NCBI GenBank assembly: GCA_015057365.1
Contig: SVEN01000018.1
Span: forward strand, 1 to 49,365
From: Lachnospiraceae bacterium
Lineage (GTDB): Bacteria; Bacillota; Clostridia; Lachnospirales; Lachnospiraceae
Length of the DNA: 49,365 nucleotides
Reading direction: 5' to 3'
In this document: piece after piece, positions 40,629-49,259 of the stretch
Numbering within the stretch: position 1 is the stretch's first letter
How the letters are laid out: every line of letters begins with the position of its first letter
Made by a program: the position numbers and the translations under genes
Notes under the pieces: model-generated
Seen by the model: only the letters and a program-made list of their open reading frames with translations
The model's database searches: none
What the model was told of the DNA's origin: nothing

Positions 40629-42935
40629 TTACTCGTTTTTGAATCTCTTTTTTACGTGATTATAAATAAAGTTGATGGCAAAACACAAAATACCGGCACC
40701 CAGGAAGCAAAGTACGGTTTCCATGGAGTTGTCATGCTCTATGTCAATCATCAGCAATTTTATAACTGCCAACATGGCGAGACAAAGTCCGTAAATACGG
40801 AGCGGTGCCAGACGAAGCGGAAAGCCTGCCAGTACGAAAAAGACGGCGAGAATCAGCAGGATACAACTGATGAAATAGCCTTCCACACCTTCAAATGCAG
40901 TCATGACCGCAATGGTATATACCGTTATGCGCAGGCCGAAATAGATGCCCAGTCCCGTTTTTCCGCTGTATTGCTTATATTGCTCGTACAGGCCGCTACC
41001 GCAAAGGTATAGGGTAAGTATAACCAGCCAGATACAAAGGAGCGGATGATCTTCCATGGCGCTGCTGTGAAGCAGGGCAATGCCCCAAATCCAGAGAGCG
41101 GAATGAACAACACGTACAAAACAGTTGATGACCGGTTCTATAACGTCGCTACCGTCAAGCTTTTTGCGGAAATTCGTATAGTATACGGCACAGTTACACA
41201 GCACAAGGAGGCTAAGAACCAGTGCCATTTGAGGGATGTCTTCCTCAATGATGTTCCCGAAAATCCATGCGGATGTCGTAAATACATAGAACATTCCGAA
41301 TACGTATAATACCGTTTTCCAAGCGTTTGAGAATCTGTGCTCCCATCCGTTCCGGAAGAGGAAAACAAAGCTTCCGGTAAAGTAAGCGATTCCGAATACC
41401 GCAATCAAAAACAGGATAAAAGAAGGATCTTCGTATTCGTAGGAAAACAAAATCGGAAAGAGGTATGCAAAGGCCGTAATCTTGTCGAAGCAGCGGCCGG
41501 ATTCCTGTGTACAGAGGTACTCCCAACGGTGAGATTCGGAATTAAGTACCGAACGTAACGGACATTCGTTTCCGAATATACCGAACAGCGTTGTAACAGT
41601 ACAAAACAGAATCGGAATCAGGAGTACAAGCAGGAGCGGAATGTCATACAGCATAAGCGTGAAACAAACCGCAGTTGCATTTACAATGGTACTGCCTCTT
41701 GCTTCGGTGCCCGTAGTGCCGAATAATTCCGTAATCAGGTAGGCAACAAGCAAGCCGCCAAGCAGGAAAAGTACCGTCGGAACTTCAGCCTCGAATAAGC
41801 ACTCCGAAATCAAAGCGAATACAATCCATACGATAATCTGGTATATTGTAAAAAGGAATACGGAGCCTGTTCCGGATTTATAAACAGGAAACGTTGTTTT
41901 ATTAATGGTACGTTGTTCATAAAGCTGAGGCAGCAGAGAGAGGCCTGCCAAACTTCTTCGGCGTAATAAAAAGAACAACGGTAATACTAGGCAATAGATG
42001 CATAAAAGGGTAGCGGCGGTAGGATTGTTGCCACTGAATTCTCCGTAGTCGCCGAACAGAGAACCGTAATTTGCGGCAAGTACCCAAAGCTGAATCAGAT
42101 TCAGGCCAAAGGCGGTCAGGTGAATCCAGGAATACGGTTTGTTCTCTGTATTCGGAAGAAAACGCCATAGTACAACCCATAAATAGAGTAGTGACAACAC
42201 CGTAAAATAAATACAAAGGAAGGTAAACTGTGCTCCCGATTCGATGCCCAGGCAACCGAAAATTACCGAGAAGGCGATTCCGATCTGACCCAAAAGCGCC
42301 ACGGTAAAGGATTGACGCAGAAATACATACAGTCCGGTTCCCAGTAGCCAGAAGAAAAGTAATATGTATAAAACTTCTACTTCAAACATTCCAAAATACA
42401 GTGCCGTAAGAAATAGTGTGATGTAAATAGCACCGAAACCACAGCCCACAAGGGAAGTAGTAAACCAACTCTTACGTTTGCGTTCGAAAAACAGGCCGAG
42501 TCCCAGGATAAGAAAACTCACGATAAAAAGAATCGCAACTCTGGCCGTATCCCCCAGACGTTCGTACAGCATACTTCCGAATAAAAACAGTCCTACGAAA
42601 ACCAGAACGGCAGCCACTATACCCATGACCTTACCACCGAGATTTTCCTCAAATTTGGAGGTAGACTTTGACTTTGTGGCAGTTTTCGACTGTACAGGCT
42701 TTTGCGCAGGAGCGGAAGCCGGTGCAGGTGCCGGATGAGGTGCGGAAGCACTTTCCGGAACGGTAGCGGCCGGAATATCGGAGGTGATACATTCGGTATC
42801 TGTTTCTGCAGTAGTATGTCCGATGGTTTGCCGGCTATCCCTTAAATCTTTTACTTCAAATTTTAAATCATAAAGTTGTTGCTCCAAATCGGCAAGGGAA
42901 TGCTCGATTTTGGAAATACGTTCTTGTTCTGTCAT
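40629..42935 (-). CDS. DUF2339 polytopic membrane protein
   Basis: A 768-residue protein. Residues 1-45 are a coiled coil (SKIEHSLADLEQQLYDLKFEV), residues 50-95 a Pro/Ala-rich linker, and the rest about 20 or more membrane helices (FEENLGGKVMGIVAAVLVFV onward). That layout is characteristic of DUF2339 (PF10101), a family of unknown function. TTTAGGAGG precedes the ATG. A promoter at TAGACT-18-TATGAT about 40-70 bp upstream is weak. The candidate short RNA at 43080-43150 lies in front and ends in a terminator. Confidence 0.9.
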   Translation of the reverse strand: MTEQERISKIEHSLADLEQQLYDLKFEVKDLRDSRQTIGHTTAETDTECITSDIPAATVPESASAPHPAPAPASAPAQKPVQSKTATKSKSTSKFEENLGGKVMGIVAAVLVFVGLFLFGSMLYERLGDTARVAILFIVSFLILGLGLFFERKRKSWFTTSLVGCGFGAIYITLFLTALYFGMFEVEVLYILLFFWLLGTGLYVFLRQSFTVALLGQIGIAFSVIFGCLGIESGAQFTFLCIYFTVLSLLYLWVVLWRFLPNTENKPYSWIHLTAFGLNLIQLWVLAANYGSLFGDYGEFSGNNPTAATLLCIYCLVLPLFFLLRRRSLAGLSLLPQLYEQRTINKTTFPVYKSGTGSVFLFTIYQIIVWIVFALISECLFEAEVPTVLFLLGGLLVAYLITELFGTTGTEARGSTIVNATAVCFTLMLYDIPLLLVLLIPILFCTVTTLFGIFGNECPLRSVLNSESHRWEYLCTQESGRCFDKITAFAYLFPILFSYEYEDPSFILFLIAVFGIAYFTGSFVFLFRNGWEHRFSNAWKTVLYVFGMFYVFTTSAWIFGNIIEEDIPQMALVLSLLVLCNCAVYYTNFRKKLDGSDVIEPVINCFVRVVHSALWIWGIALLHSSAMEDHPLLCIWLVILTLYLCGSGLYEQYKQYSGKTGLGIYFGLRITVYTIAVMTAFEGVEGYFISCILLILAVFFVLAGFPLRLAPLRIYGLCLAMLAVIKLLMIDIEHDNSMETVLCFLGAGILCFAINFIYNHVKKRFKNE

Positions 42936-43078
42936 AAATCCTCCTAAAGTAAATCTTATGTTTGGAAGTATGTGTTTATCATAACATGAAATATATTAAG
43001 AAGTCTATAGGGGTGGTTTTACGATTGTGTTACGGAAGTTTTAAAAGCTAAAAACGAAAAACAACATTTAATCAAAAG

Positions 43079-43108
43079 AAACCCCGAGGATCGCACCCCC
43101 GGGGTTTT
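43079..43108. terminator. GC-rich terminator hairpin
   Basis: AAACCCCG with CGGGGTTT and a 13-nt interior, which also can pair in part (CCCCCG). T-rich tails are on both strands (TTTTCA plus, TTTCTTTTG minus), so it may act in both directions. Confidence 0.8.
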
Positions 43109-43150
43109 CAATTTGTGCCTGAATGACACGTGTATTCCTTTTGCCTATCC
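43079..43150 (-). ncRNA. Candidate short RNA or leader ending in a terminator
   Basis: A strong promoter (TTGACA, 18-bp spacer, TATAAA at 43157-43186, minus strand) would start transcription near 43150. About 45 nt later is a GC-rich hairpin with 8 paired ends (43079-43086 with 43100-43107). There is no ORF of note. It could be a small RNA of about 70 nt, or an attenuated leader for the DUF2339 gene. Confidence 0.45.
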
Positions 43151-43156
43151 TTATTA

Positions 43157-43186
43157 TTTATATGCACGATTTTGATTTCTTGTCAA
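43157..43186 (-). promoter_or_regulatory. Promoter downstream of the tRNA gene
   Basis: TTGACA, an 18-bp spacer and TATAAA, with TG upstream of the -10. The tRNA terminator lies just ahead, so this starts a new transcript. Confidence 0.75.
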
Positions 43187-43224
43187 GCACTTTCTGCCGT
43201 TTGGATAACTTCTTGGGATGTTAT

Positions 43225-43275
43225 CAAAATAAAAATAAAAGCCCCAGAACCTGCTCTACGGCAACCTCTAGGACC
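43225..43275 (-). terminator. Terminator of the tRNA gene
   Basis: On the minus strand an 8-bp stem GTCCTAGA/TCTGGGGC (with G-T pairs) encloses a second short stem and is followed by TTTTATTTTTATTTTG. Confidence 0.8.
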
Positions 43276-43282
43276 TTCCAAG

Positions 43283-43355
43283 TGCGCGACCAGGGGCTCG
43301 AACCCTGGACACCCTGATTAAGAGTCAGGTGCTCTACCAACTGAGCTAGTCGCGC
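43283..43355 (-). tRNA. tRNA-Lys (anticodon CTT)
   Basis: A full cloverleaf on the minus strand: acceptor GCGCGAC/GTCGCGC, D-arm GCTCAGTTGGTAGAGC, anticodon stem CCTGA/TCAGG with loop CTCTTAA (anticodon CTT), variable GTGTC, T-arm CAGGG-TTCGAGC-CCCTG, and discriminator A. No CCA is encoded. Length 73 nt. Reads AAG codons. Confidence 0.97.
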
Positions 43356-43392
43356 TTATTTTGTTTACCGCTCATCCCTGAGCGCAAAAACG

Positions 43393-43421
43393 ATTATATA
43401 CCATTCCTTTAAAAAATGCAA
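43393..43421 (-). promoter_or_regulatory. Promoter of the tRNA-Lys gene
   Basis: TTGCAT, a 17-bp spacer and TATAAT on the minus strand, followed by a 37-bp leader to the tRNA. The region from 43422 to 43563 is very AT-rich with no gene that I can see. Confidence 0.85.
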
Positions 43422-43563
43422 GCACTTTTTTGAATTTTTTTAAAAATTTTTTTCGGGATGTTCGGAAACCCTTATTTTATGCGGGTTTGCGCGCAAAAAA
43501 ATTTTGAAAAAGAGTGGATTTCGGGACGACGGGAGAAAAAAAGGAGATCTTTTAGTGTGTTGG

Positions 43564-43604
43564 AGCAAAAAAAGGAAGTGTCGTGACAATGACGACACTT
43601 CCTT
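43564..43604 (-). terminator. Terminator of the DUF3237-like gene
   Basis: A 13-bp stem (43572-43584 with 43592-43604) with a 7-nt loop, and a seven-T run on the minus strand, 33 bp after the stop. Confidence 0.9.
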
Positions 43605-43636
43605 GTGCAACAAGCGAAACGTTATCTTTGTTATGT

Positions 43637-44017
43637 TTATTTATAAATCTGAATCAATACGCCGCTATCGTTCGGAATGACCTTCGCAGTCAGGTCGGAG
43701 GTCTCCCAGTCGGCAAGCAGCGGGGAGTTGGTGTAGATGGTCGGCTTGCAGTTGTTGAAATCGCCGCCGTTGTTTTCGATGAACATGCGGCAGTCGTTGC
43801 CGGCGGCATCTTTACCGTCCAACATGTAACGGGCGGATAACACCATTTCCTTTGTTTTTTCAATCTTCTGAGTGTCGACACCGGTGCCGATAACTTCGCC
43901 GTTAAAGTAAGAACCTCTTGCGGTTCCGTCGAACTCTATCATACATACATCCCTTGTGTGTCCGGCAACAAACTGTGAGCCTTTGATGCGGATGTCGATT
44001 TCCATTAATAATTCCAT
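43637..44017 (-). CDS. DUF3237-like small protein
   Basis: A 126-residue soluble protein of beta-strands, with a pattern GTARGSYFNGEVIGTGVD and MLDGKDAAGNDCRMFIENNGG that recalls DUF3237 (PF11578), a family of unknown function, though the match is loose. AAGGAGGACC precedes the ATG, and a promoter lies upstream at 44056-44084. It stands alone with its own terminator. Confidence 0.7.
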   Translation of the reverse strand: MELLMEIDIRIKGSQFVAGHTRDVCMIEFDGTARGSYFNGEVIGTGVDTQKIEKTKEMVLSARYMLDGKDAAGNDCRMFIENNGGDFNNCKPTIYTNSPLLADWETSDLTAKVIPNDSGVLIQIYK

Positions 44018-44055
44018 AGTGTGGTCCTCCTTATCAAATGTGTGTATTTTGTTAT

Positions 44056-44084
44056 ATTATACCTCTTTTTTTCAGATAATTCAA
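44056..44084 (-). promoter_or_regulatory. Promoter of the DUF3237-like gene
   Basis: TTGAAT, a 17-bp spacer and TATAAT on the minus strand, about 38 bp before the ATG. Confidence 0.8.
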
Positions 44085-44154
44085 GGGCAAATGCTAGTTG
44101 CAAATTTCCGTAAAATATGTAAAAATGAGAGTAGAGAAACTGTTGGAGGATACC

Positions 44155-44745
44155 ATGGGTAAAATTTTTGTACTGATGGGCAAAAGTGCCACCGGAAAAG
44201 ATACGGTATTTAAGCGTTTAATCGGAATGAAAGAGCTTGCACTGCATACGGTGGTGGGCTACACGACCCGCCCGATTCGAAGAGGCGAGGCTGACGGAAA
44301 GGAATATTTTTTTGTCAGTGTAGAGAAGTGGCAAAAGTTACAGAACGAGGGAAAAGTAATCGAATCCAGAACCTACCATACAGTGGTAGGGGATTGGCAT
44401 TATTTTACGGCAGATGACGGTCAAATAGATGTAAAGAAGCAGGATTATTTGTTTATTTCCACGTTATCCGGATATGAGCAATTAAAGAAGTTTTACGGTG
44501 CGGAGGTTGTATTGCCGCTTTATGTTGAGGTAGAAGATGACCAAAGGCTGTGGCGCTCCGTTTGCAGGGAACGTCGTCAGGCAAAGCCGAATTATGACGA
44601 GGTGTGTCGCCGCTTTTTGGCGGATCAGCAGGATTTTTCCGAGGAAGAGCTAAAGAGAGTCGGCATTTTTAGACGGTACAAAAATACGGATTTGGATGAG
44701 TGCGTAAAAGAAATAGCCGGTGACATTGCGGCATTAAAGAAGTAA
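44155..44745 (+). CDS. Guanylate kinase-like P-loop protein
   Basis: A 196-residue protein. It has GKIFVLMGKSATGKDTVFKRL (Walker A), then GYTTRPIRRGEADGKEYFFVS, the GMP-binding motif T-T-R-x-x-R-x-G-E of guanylate kinases, and FRRYKNTDLDECV. It may therefore be a true guanylate kinase, although the Walker A loop differs in detail from standard Gmk (GPSGVGKGT). GGAGGATACC precedes the ATG at 44155; a longer frame is not used. It lies ahead of yaaR-holB, in the place where tmk is found in Bacillus subtilis. Confidence 0.8.
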   Translation: MGKIFVLMGKSATGKDTVFKRLIGMKELALHTVVGYTTRPIRRGEADGKEYFFVSVEKWQKLQNEGKVIESRTYHTVVGDWHYFTADDGQIDVKKQDYLFISTLSGYEQLKKFYGAEVVLPLYVEVEDDQRLWRSVCRERRQAKPNYDEVCRRFLADQQDFSEEELKRVGIFRRYKNTDLDECVKEIAGDIAALKK

Positions 44746-44791
44746 GTGTCGGAAGAGGAACGGATGCTTCCGGGGATTTCGGAAATATTGT

Positions 44792-44820
44792 TTGCGTGAT
44801 ATACGGAATTATGGTATACT
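44792..44820 (+). promoter_or_regulatory. Promoter of the yaaR-holB-ricT operon
   Basis: TTGCGT, a 17-bp spacer and TATACT with a TGG before the -10, 60 bp before the yaaR start. A small hairpin (GCCTGT/ACAGGC) lies in the leader. Confidence 0.7.
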
Positions 44821-44879
44821 GTTAGAATAGGCCTGTATAGAGAACAGGCTGTATAGCGAACGTCCGGGAGGTGAGCACA

Positions 44880-45320
44880 ATGGATTTGAAAGTGAATCAG
44901 ATTTCACAGCCGGAACCGGTGGAATTGCCGAAGCAGACACCGGAGGCCGACGGTACGTTTAAATTTATGCTTGCCGGTAAAATCGAAGAGGCGGCCCTGC
45001 AGGAACGTTTGAATTCCCTGATGGATGATATTACGCTACAGGGAAAGAAGATTGCCAAGCATATGGATGTGCGGGATATGAAAAAGTACCGAGAGCTCAT
45101 TAAGGATTTTATGAACGAAATCGTGACCCGGTCTCACAAGTTTTCCCGTGAGAATTTCCTGGACCGCAGAGGGCGACACCGTGTGTACGGTATGATTCGT
45201 CTGGTAGACGAGACGTTGGACGAGCTGGCAGCGGAGCTGATTAAGGACGAGAAGGACCATTTGATGATTTTGAGCCGGATTGATGAAATCCGAGGCTTGC
45301 TTTTGGATATTTTTACCTGA
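44880..45320 (+). CDS. yaaR: YaaR-like DUF327 protein
   Basis: A 146-residue helical protein of the YaaR/DUF327 family (PF03885), with IDLxxxQ-like N-terminus ([13 protein letters not shown]), [15 protein letters not shown] and [19 protein letters not shown]. Function is unknown. Its position before holB and ricT matches the Bacillus subtilis order. GGGAGGTGAGC precedes the ATG at 44880. Confidence 0.88.
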   Translation: MDLKVNQISQPEPVELPKQTPEADGTFKFMLAGKIEEAALQERLNSLMDDITLQGKKIAKHMDVRDMKKYRELIKDFMNEIVTRSHKFSRENFLDRRGRHRVYGMIRLVDETLDELAAELIKDEKDHLMILSRIDEIRGLLLDIFT

Positions 45321-45391
45321 TGCGGAAGAACCCGGTGTTGCGGTAACAACGGGAGGCGGATGGTAACGTGTAACGGAAGGGAGGGGTTCCT

Positions 45392-46378
45392 ATGGCGGAT
45401 TTTAAGGAGATTATCGGACACGAGCAGGTGATTCATCATATGCAGAACGCGATCCGTCAGAAGAAGTTTTCCCATGCGTATTTGTTGTGCGGGGAAGCCG
45501 GGAGCGGAAAGCGTCTTGCGGCAGAGGCCTTTGCCAAGACCATTCTTTGTGAAGAAGGCGGCATTGAGGCCTGCGGCAAGTGTAAGTCCTGTAAGCAGAT
45601 TGAGTCGGGAAATCACCCGGATTTTAAAACGGTGGTGCGGGAGAAGGGGACCTTGGGTGTCAAAGAAATCAGAGAGCAGGTCACTGCGGATGTGCAGATT
45701 AAGCCTTACAGCAGTGCATATAAGATATATTTGATTGACGAAGCCGAGAAGATGACGGAGGAGGCGCAGAATGCTCTTCTGAAGACCATTGAGGAACCGC
45801 CGGAGTATGCGGTGTTTTTATTGTCGGTCACAAGGCAGGAGCTGCTTTTACAAACGGTGTTATCCCGTTGTGTGCTCTTAACCTTTCATCCGGTGGCAAC
45901 GGAGAAAATCAAGCAGTTTCTGATGGAGAAAAAGGGAGTTCCGGATTATTTGGCGGAGAGTGCGGCGGCGTTCTCCGGAGGGATTACGGGGCGTGCCGTG
46001 CGGTTTGCGGAGTCCGAGGCCTTTACGGAGCAGCGGGATGAGGTGTTGCATCTGGTAAAGCACGTGGACGAGATGACCATGGCGGAGATTATGGAACAGG
46101 TAAAGCTCTTTGCCGCAAAGAAGGATACGGCAGACGAGTATTTGGAAATGATTCTTTTGTGGTACCGGGATGTGCTCTTATATAAGGCTACAAAGAATTT
46201 AAATATGCTTTTGTTTCGGGACCAGCCGGAGGCGATTGCTGCCCAGGCAGGGAAGCGGAGCTTTGAAAATCTGCAGGGTATTGTAGAAGCATTGGAACAG
46301 GTAAAACAGCGTATGAAGTCTAACGTGAATTTCGAGAATGCGCTGGAATTGCTGTTGTTATATATGAAGGAGGTTTAG
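45392..46378 (+). CDS. holB: DNA polymerase III delta' subunit
   Basis: A 328-residue clamp-loader subunit. It has HAYLLCGEAGSGKRLAAE (Walker A near residues 36-46; the usual T/S after GK is R, as in some delta' proteins), the zinc cysteines CGKCKSCKQ, VYLIDEAEKM and the LSRC sensor (SRCVLLTF). GGGAGGGG precedes the ATG. It works in the replisome with tau and delta. ricT follows 5 bp after the stop. Confidence 0.94.
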   Translation: MADFKEIIGHEQVIHHMQNAIRQKKFSHAYLLCGEAGSGKRLAAEAFAKTILCEEGGIEACGKCKSCKQIESGNHPDFKTVVREKGTLGVKEIREQVTADVQIKPYSSAYKIYLIDEAEKMTEEAQNALLKTIEEPPEYAVFLLSVTRQELLLQTVLSRCVLLTFHPVATEKIKQFLMEKKGVPDYLAESAAAFSGGITGRAVRFAESEAFTEQRDEVLHLVKHVDEMTMAEIMEQVKLFAAKKDTADEYLEMILLWYRDVLLYKATKNLNMLLFRDQPEAIAAQAGKRSFENLQGIVEALEQVKQRMKSNVNFENALELLLLYMKEV

Positions 46379-46383
46379 GAAGA

Positions 46384-47274
46384 ATGAAGGTTGTAGGTGT
46401 AAGATTCCGGAAGGCGGGTAAGGTATATTACTTCGATCCGCTGGAGTTTGATATAAAGCAGGGCTCGAATGTTATCGTAGAGACCGCAAGAGGCGTGGAA
46501 TTCGGTTATGTGGTAATGGGCATAAGAGATTTGCCGGAGGAGAAGATTACCCAGCCGTTAAAGCCGGTGCTTCGTCCGGCTACAGAGGAGGACGTAAAGA
46601 CCCAGGAGGAGAATGCGGCCAGAGAAAAGGAAGCTTTTAAGGTTTGCCTGGAAAAGATTCGTAAGCATAACTTGGAGATGAAGTTAATCGATTCCGAGTA
46701 TACCTTTGATAATAATAAGCTGTTGTTTTATTTTACGGCAGACGGGCGTGTAGACTTCCGTGAACTGGTAAAGGATTTGGCATCGGTGTTTAAGACACGT
46801 ATTGAGCTCCGCCAAATCGGTGTTCGTGACGAGACGAAGATTCTCGGCGGTATCGGCGTATGCGGACGTGCTCTTTGCTGTCATACCTATTTGTCCGAGT
46901 TTATTCCGGTGTCCATTAAGATGGCAAAGGAGCAGAATCTGTCCTTAAATCCGACGAAGATTTCCGGCGTATGCGGCAGACTCATGTGCTGCCTAAAGAA
47001 CGAGGAAGAGGCGTATGAGGAGCTTAACAGCCATCTTCCGTCCGTGGGTGAGTACGTAACCACCTCCGATGGTTTACGGGGCGAGGTACAGAGCACCAGC
47101 GTCTTAAAGCAGCTGGTTAAGGTCATTGTGACCTTGGATAACGACGAAAAGGAAATTCGTGAATATAAAGTGGCCGACTTGAAGTTTAAGCCGCGCAGAA
47201 AGCAGGAGCGTGTTCAGATGGACGATGAGCTTCATGCTCTGGAGCAGTTAGAACGCAAGGAAGCAAAGAAATAA
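46384..47274 (+). CDS. ricT: RicT/YaaT PSP1-domain protein
   Basis: A 296-residue protein of the PSP1 family. The cysteine-rich core GIGVCGRALCCHTYL and SGVCGRLMCCLKNEEEAY binds iron-sulfur clusters in the RicAFT complex of Bacillus. That complex controls RNase Y and development. RicA and RicF are not in this window. The gene begins 5 bp after holB, with AAGGAGGTTTAGGAAG upstream. Confidence 0.93.
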   Translation: MKVVGVRFRKAGKVYYFDPLEFDIKQGSNVIVETARGVEFGYVVMGIRDLPEEKITQPLKPVLRPATEEDVKTQEENAAREKEAFKVCLEKIRKHNLEMKLIDSEYTFDNNKLLFYFTADGRVDFRELVKDLASVFKTRIELRQIGVRDETKILGGIGVCGRALCCHTYLSEFIPVSIKMAKEQNLSLNPTKISGVCGRLMCCLKNEEEAYEELNSHLPSVGEYVTTSDGLRGEVQSTSVLKQLVKVIVTLDNDEKEIREYKVADLKFKPRRKQERVQMDDELHALEQLERKEAKK

Positions 47275-47284
47275 GGGGATTTTT

Positions 47285-48079
47285 ATGACGCAGACAGGTG
47301 AAAACGGTCGCTCTCCGGAGCTTACTGCCCGCTATGCATTAGCGGAGCAGCTAAAGAAGGACGGAGAACGGATCGATGAACTGCAACGAAACGAATACTT
47401 GATTTTTCAACATCCGGGCCGGTTTTGCTTCGGTATGGATGCGGTGCTTTTATCCGGTTTTGTCCGGATTAAGCCGGGGAGCCGTGTGCTGGATCTGGGG
47501 ACAGGTACCGGGATTTTGCCGATTTTAACGGAGGCAAAGACACCGGGAAAGCATTTCACGGGCTTGGAAATTCAGGAAGAAAGTGCCGACATGGCACGGA
47601 GAAGTGTTGCGGTGAACGGTCTTACCGAAAAGATTGACATTTGCGTCGGAGATATTAAGGAAGCCGGCCGGATTTTCGGACCGGCTTCTTTTGATGCAGT
47701 GACCACAAACCCGCCTTATATGACGGCGGAGCACGGGCTGCAAAATCCGGACCTGCCGAAGGCCATTGCCCGGCATGAAGTGCTGTGTACCTTGGAGGAT
47801 GTGGTACGGGAGGCAGCCTATGTGTTAAAGCCGGGAGGTAACTTTTTTATGGTACACCGGCCGTTCCGCCTGGCGGAAATTATCCGTTGCCTGTCGGCCC
47901 ACGGGCTGGAATTAAAGCGGATGCAACTGGTACACCCGTATGTGGACAAAGAACCGAATATGGTGCTTCTTGAGGCCAGTAAGGGCGGACGCCCGCGGGT
48001 GACGGTGGAACCGCCGATTATCGTGTTTAAGGAGCCGGGCGTATACCACGAGGATATTACCGGGATTTATGGATACTAA
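47285..48079 (+). CDS. tRNA1(Val)-like methyltransferase (YabB/TrmN6)
   Basis: A 264-residue SAM-dependent methyltransferase. It has RVLDLGTGTGILPIL (SAM site), the N-x-x-Y motif TNPPYMT of N6-adenine methyltransferases, and GYLIF-like FCFGMDAVLLSGF at the start. It is the YabB family, which in other bacteria methylates A37 of tRNA1(Val). It lies 10 bp after ricT. An ATG with GGGGATTTTT upstream is a weak site, so translation may be coupled. Confidence 0.9.
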   Translation: MTQTGENGRSPELTARYALAEQLKKDGERIDELQRNEYLIFQHPGRFCFGMDAVLLSGFVRIKPGSRVLDLGTGTGILPILTEAKTPGKHFTGLEIQEESADMARRSVAVNGLTEKIDICVGDIKEAGRIFGPASFDAVTTNPPYMTAEHGLQNPDLPKAIARHEVLCTLEDVVREAAYVLKPGGNFFMVHRPFRLAEIIRCLSAHGLELKRMQLVHPYVDKEPNMVLLEASKGGRPRVTVEPPIIVFKEPGVYHEDITGIYGY

Positions 48080-48093
48080 GAAAGGAAAGAATC

Positions 48094-48936
48094 ATGGCAG
48101 GAACGTTGTATTTATGTGCGACCCCAATCGGAAATTTGGACGACATCACCTTTCGTGTATTGGAAACATTGAAAAACGTGGATGTGATTGCGGCGGAGGA
48201 TACCCGCAACAGCATTAAGCTGTTGAACCGGTTTGAGATTAAGACGCCCATGACCAGCTATCATGAGTTTAATAAATATGACAAAGGAAGACAGCTCATC
48301 GAGCAGCTGCTGGAAGGAAAGAACATTGCGGTTGTTACCGATGCGGGGATGCCGGGCATTTCCGATCCGGGAGAGGAGCTGGTAAAGATGGCATATGAGG
48401 CAGGTGTACCGGTGACGGTGCTGCCGGGAGCCTGTGCCTGTGTAACGGCCTTGACCTTATCGGGCTTGCCGACCAGACGTTTCTGCTTCGAAGCCTTTTT
48501 GCCGACGGACAAAAAGGAACGGAAGGATGTACTGGGAGAACTTGTGGATGAGACCCGCACCATTGTGCTGTACGAGGCCCCGCACCGGTTGGTAAAGACC
48601 CTTGCGGAGCTGATGGAGACCTTAGGAGACCGTCGTTTGACCATCTGTCGAGAACTGACGAAAAAGCATGAGGAAGCTTTCCGTACTACTTTTTCCGATG
48701 CTCTTGTATTTTACGAAACCAACGAACCGAAGGGAGAATGCGTCCTTGTCATCGAAGGCGCAGACCGGGAAGCGTTGAAGAAGGAAGAGCAGGAGTCTTT
48801 TTTACAGTTGAGTCTTGAGGAGCATATGGAACGCTATTTGTCTCAGGGAATGAGTAAGAAGGACGCTATGAAGGCCGTGGCTGCGGATAGAGGAGTGTCA
48901 AAGAGAGAGATTTATGCGATGCTATTGGAGGAGTAA
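48094..48936 (+). CDS. rsmI: 16S rRNA (cytidine1402-2'-O)-methyltransferase
   Basis: A 280-residue SAM-dependent enzyme. It has MAGTLYLCATPIGNLDDITFR and VIAAEDTRNS at the N-terminus, VTDAGMPGISDPGE and FLPTDKKER, all typical of RsmI. It 2'-O-methylates C1402 of 16S rRNA. AAGAAAGGAAAG precedes the ATG. It is the last gene of the yaaR-rsmI operon. Confidence 0.96.
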   Translation: MAGTLYLCATPIGNLDDITFRVLETLKNVDVIAAEDTRNSIKLLNRFEIKTPMTSYHEFNKYDKGRQLIEQLLEGKNIAVVTDAGMPGISDPGEELVKMAYEAGVPVTVLPGACACVTALTLSGLPTRRFCFEAFLPTDKKERKDVLGELVDETRTIVLYEAPHRLVKTLAELMETLGDRRLTICRELTKKHEEAFRTTFSDALVFYETNEPKGECVLVIEGADREALKKEEQESFLQLSLEEHMERYLSQGMSKKDAMKAVAADRGVSKREIYAMLLEE

Positions 48937-48984
48937 GGGGGAGAAAAGGGAAGGGAACTTTGAATTTGATTGAGAGGTAAGGAT

Positions 48985-49191
48985 ATGGCTATTTTTAATG
49001 TAAATCTCAATATTCATTATTCAGCACCGCAAGAAGTATGGGATGAAATAGAAAAATGTTATGCTGAAATGCCACAAGAAGAATGGAATGAATGGTTGCA
49101 ACTTTTTAAAACCCGCTTGACGAGGACATTGGGTTATTCTATCGGAGAACCAGAAGCTGGATATGAGTTTAAATATTGGGAGTTATTATAA
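48985..49191 (+). CDS. Small protein of unknown function, AT-rich
   Basis: A 68-residue acidic protein (MAIFNVNLNIHYSAPQEVW..., tail GYEFKYWELL). It has no signal or membrane segment. Codon use is clearly more AT-rich than in rsmI next to it (many aaa, gaa, ttt, aat), suggesting transfer. It starts at ATG 48985 after GAGAGG. I do not recognise the family. Its function is unknown. Confidence 0.6.
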   Translation: MAIFNVNLNIHYSAPQEVWDEIEKCYAEMPQEEWNEWLQLFKTRLTRTLGYSIGEPEAGYEFKYWELL

Positions 49192-49259
49192 GAACTCCCA
49201 ACTTTCAGCTTTGTGAAGAGTTGAAAGCACGCAAGAATTTGAATTTGGCGAGGTATATT

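Noticed and set aside
43123-43321. Two plus-strand frames of about 64 codons over the tRNA gene
   Set aside because: They read antisense through the tRNA-Lys and its terminator, with no start signals.
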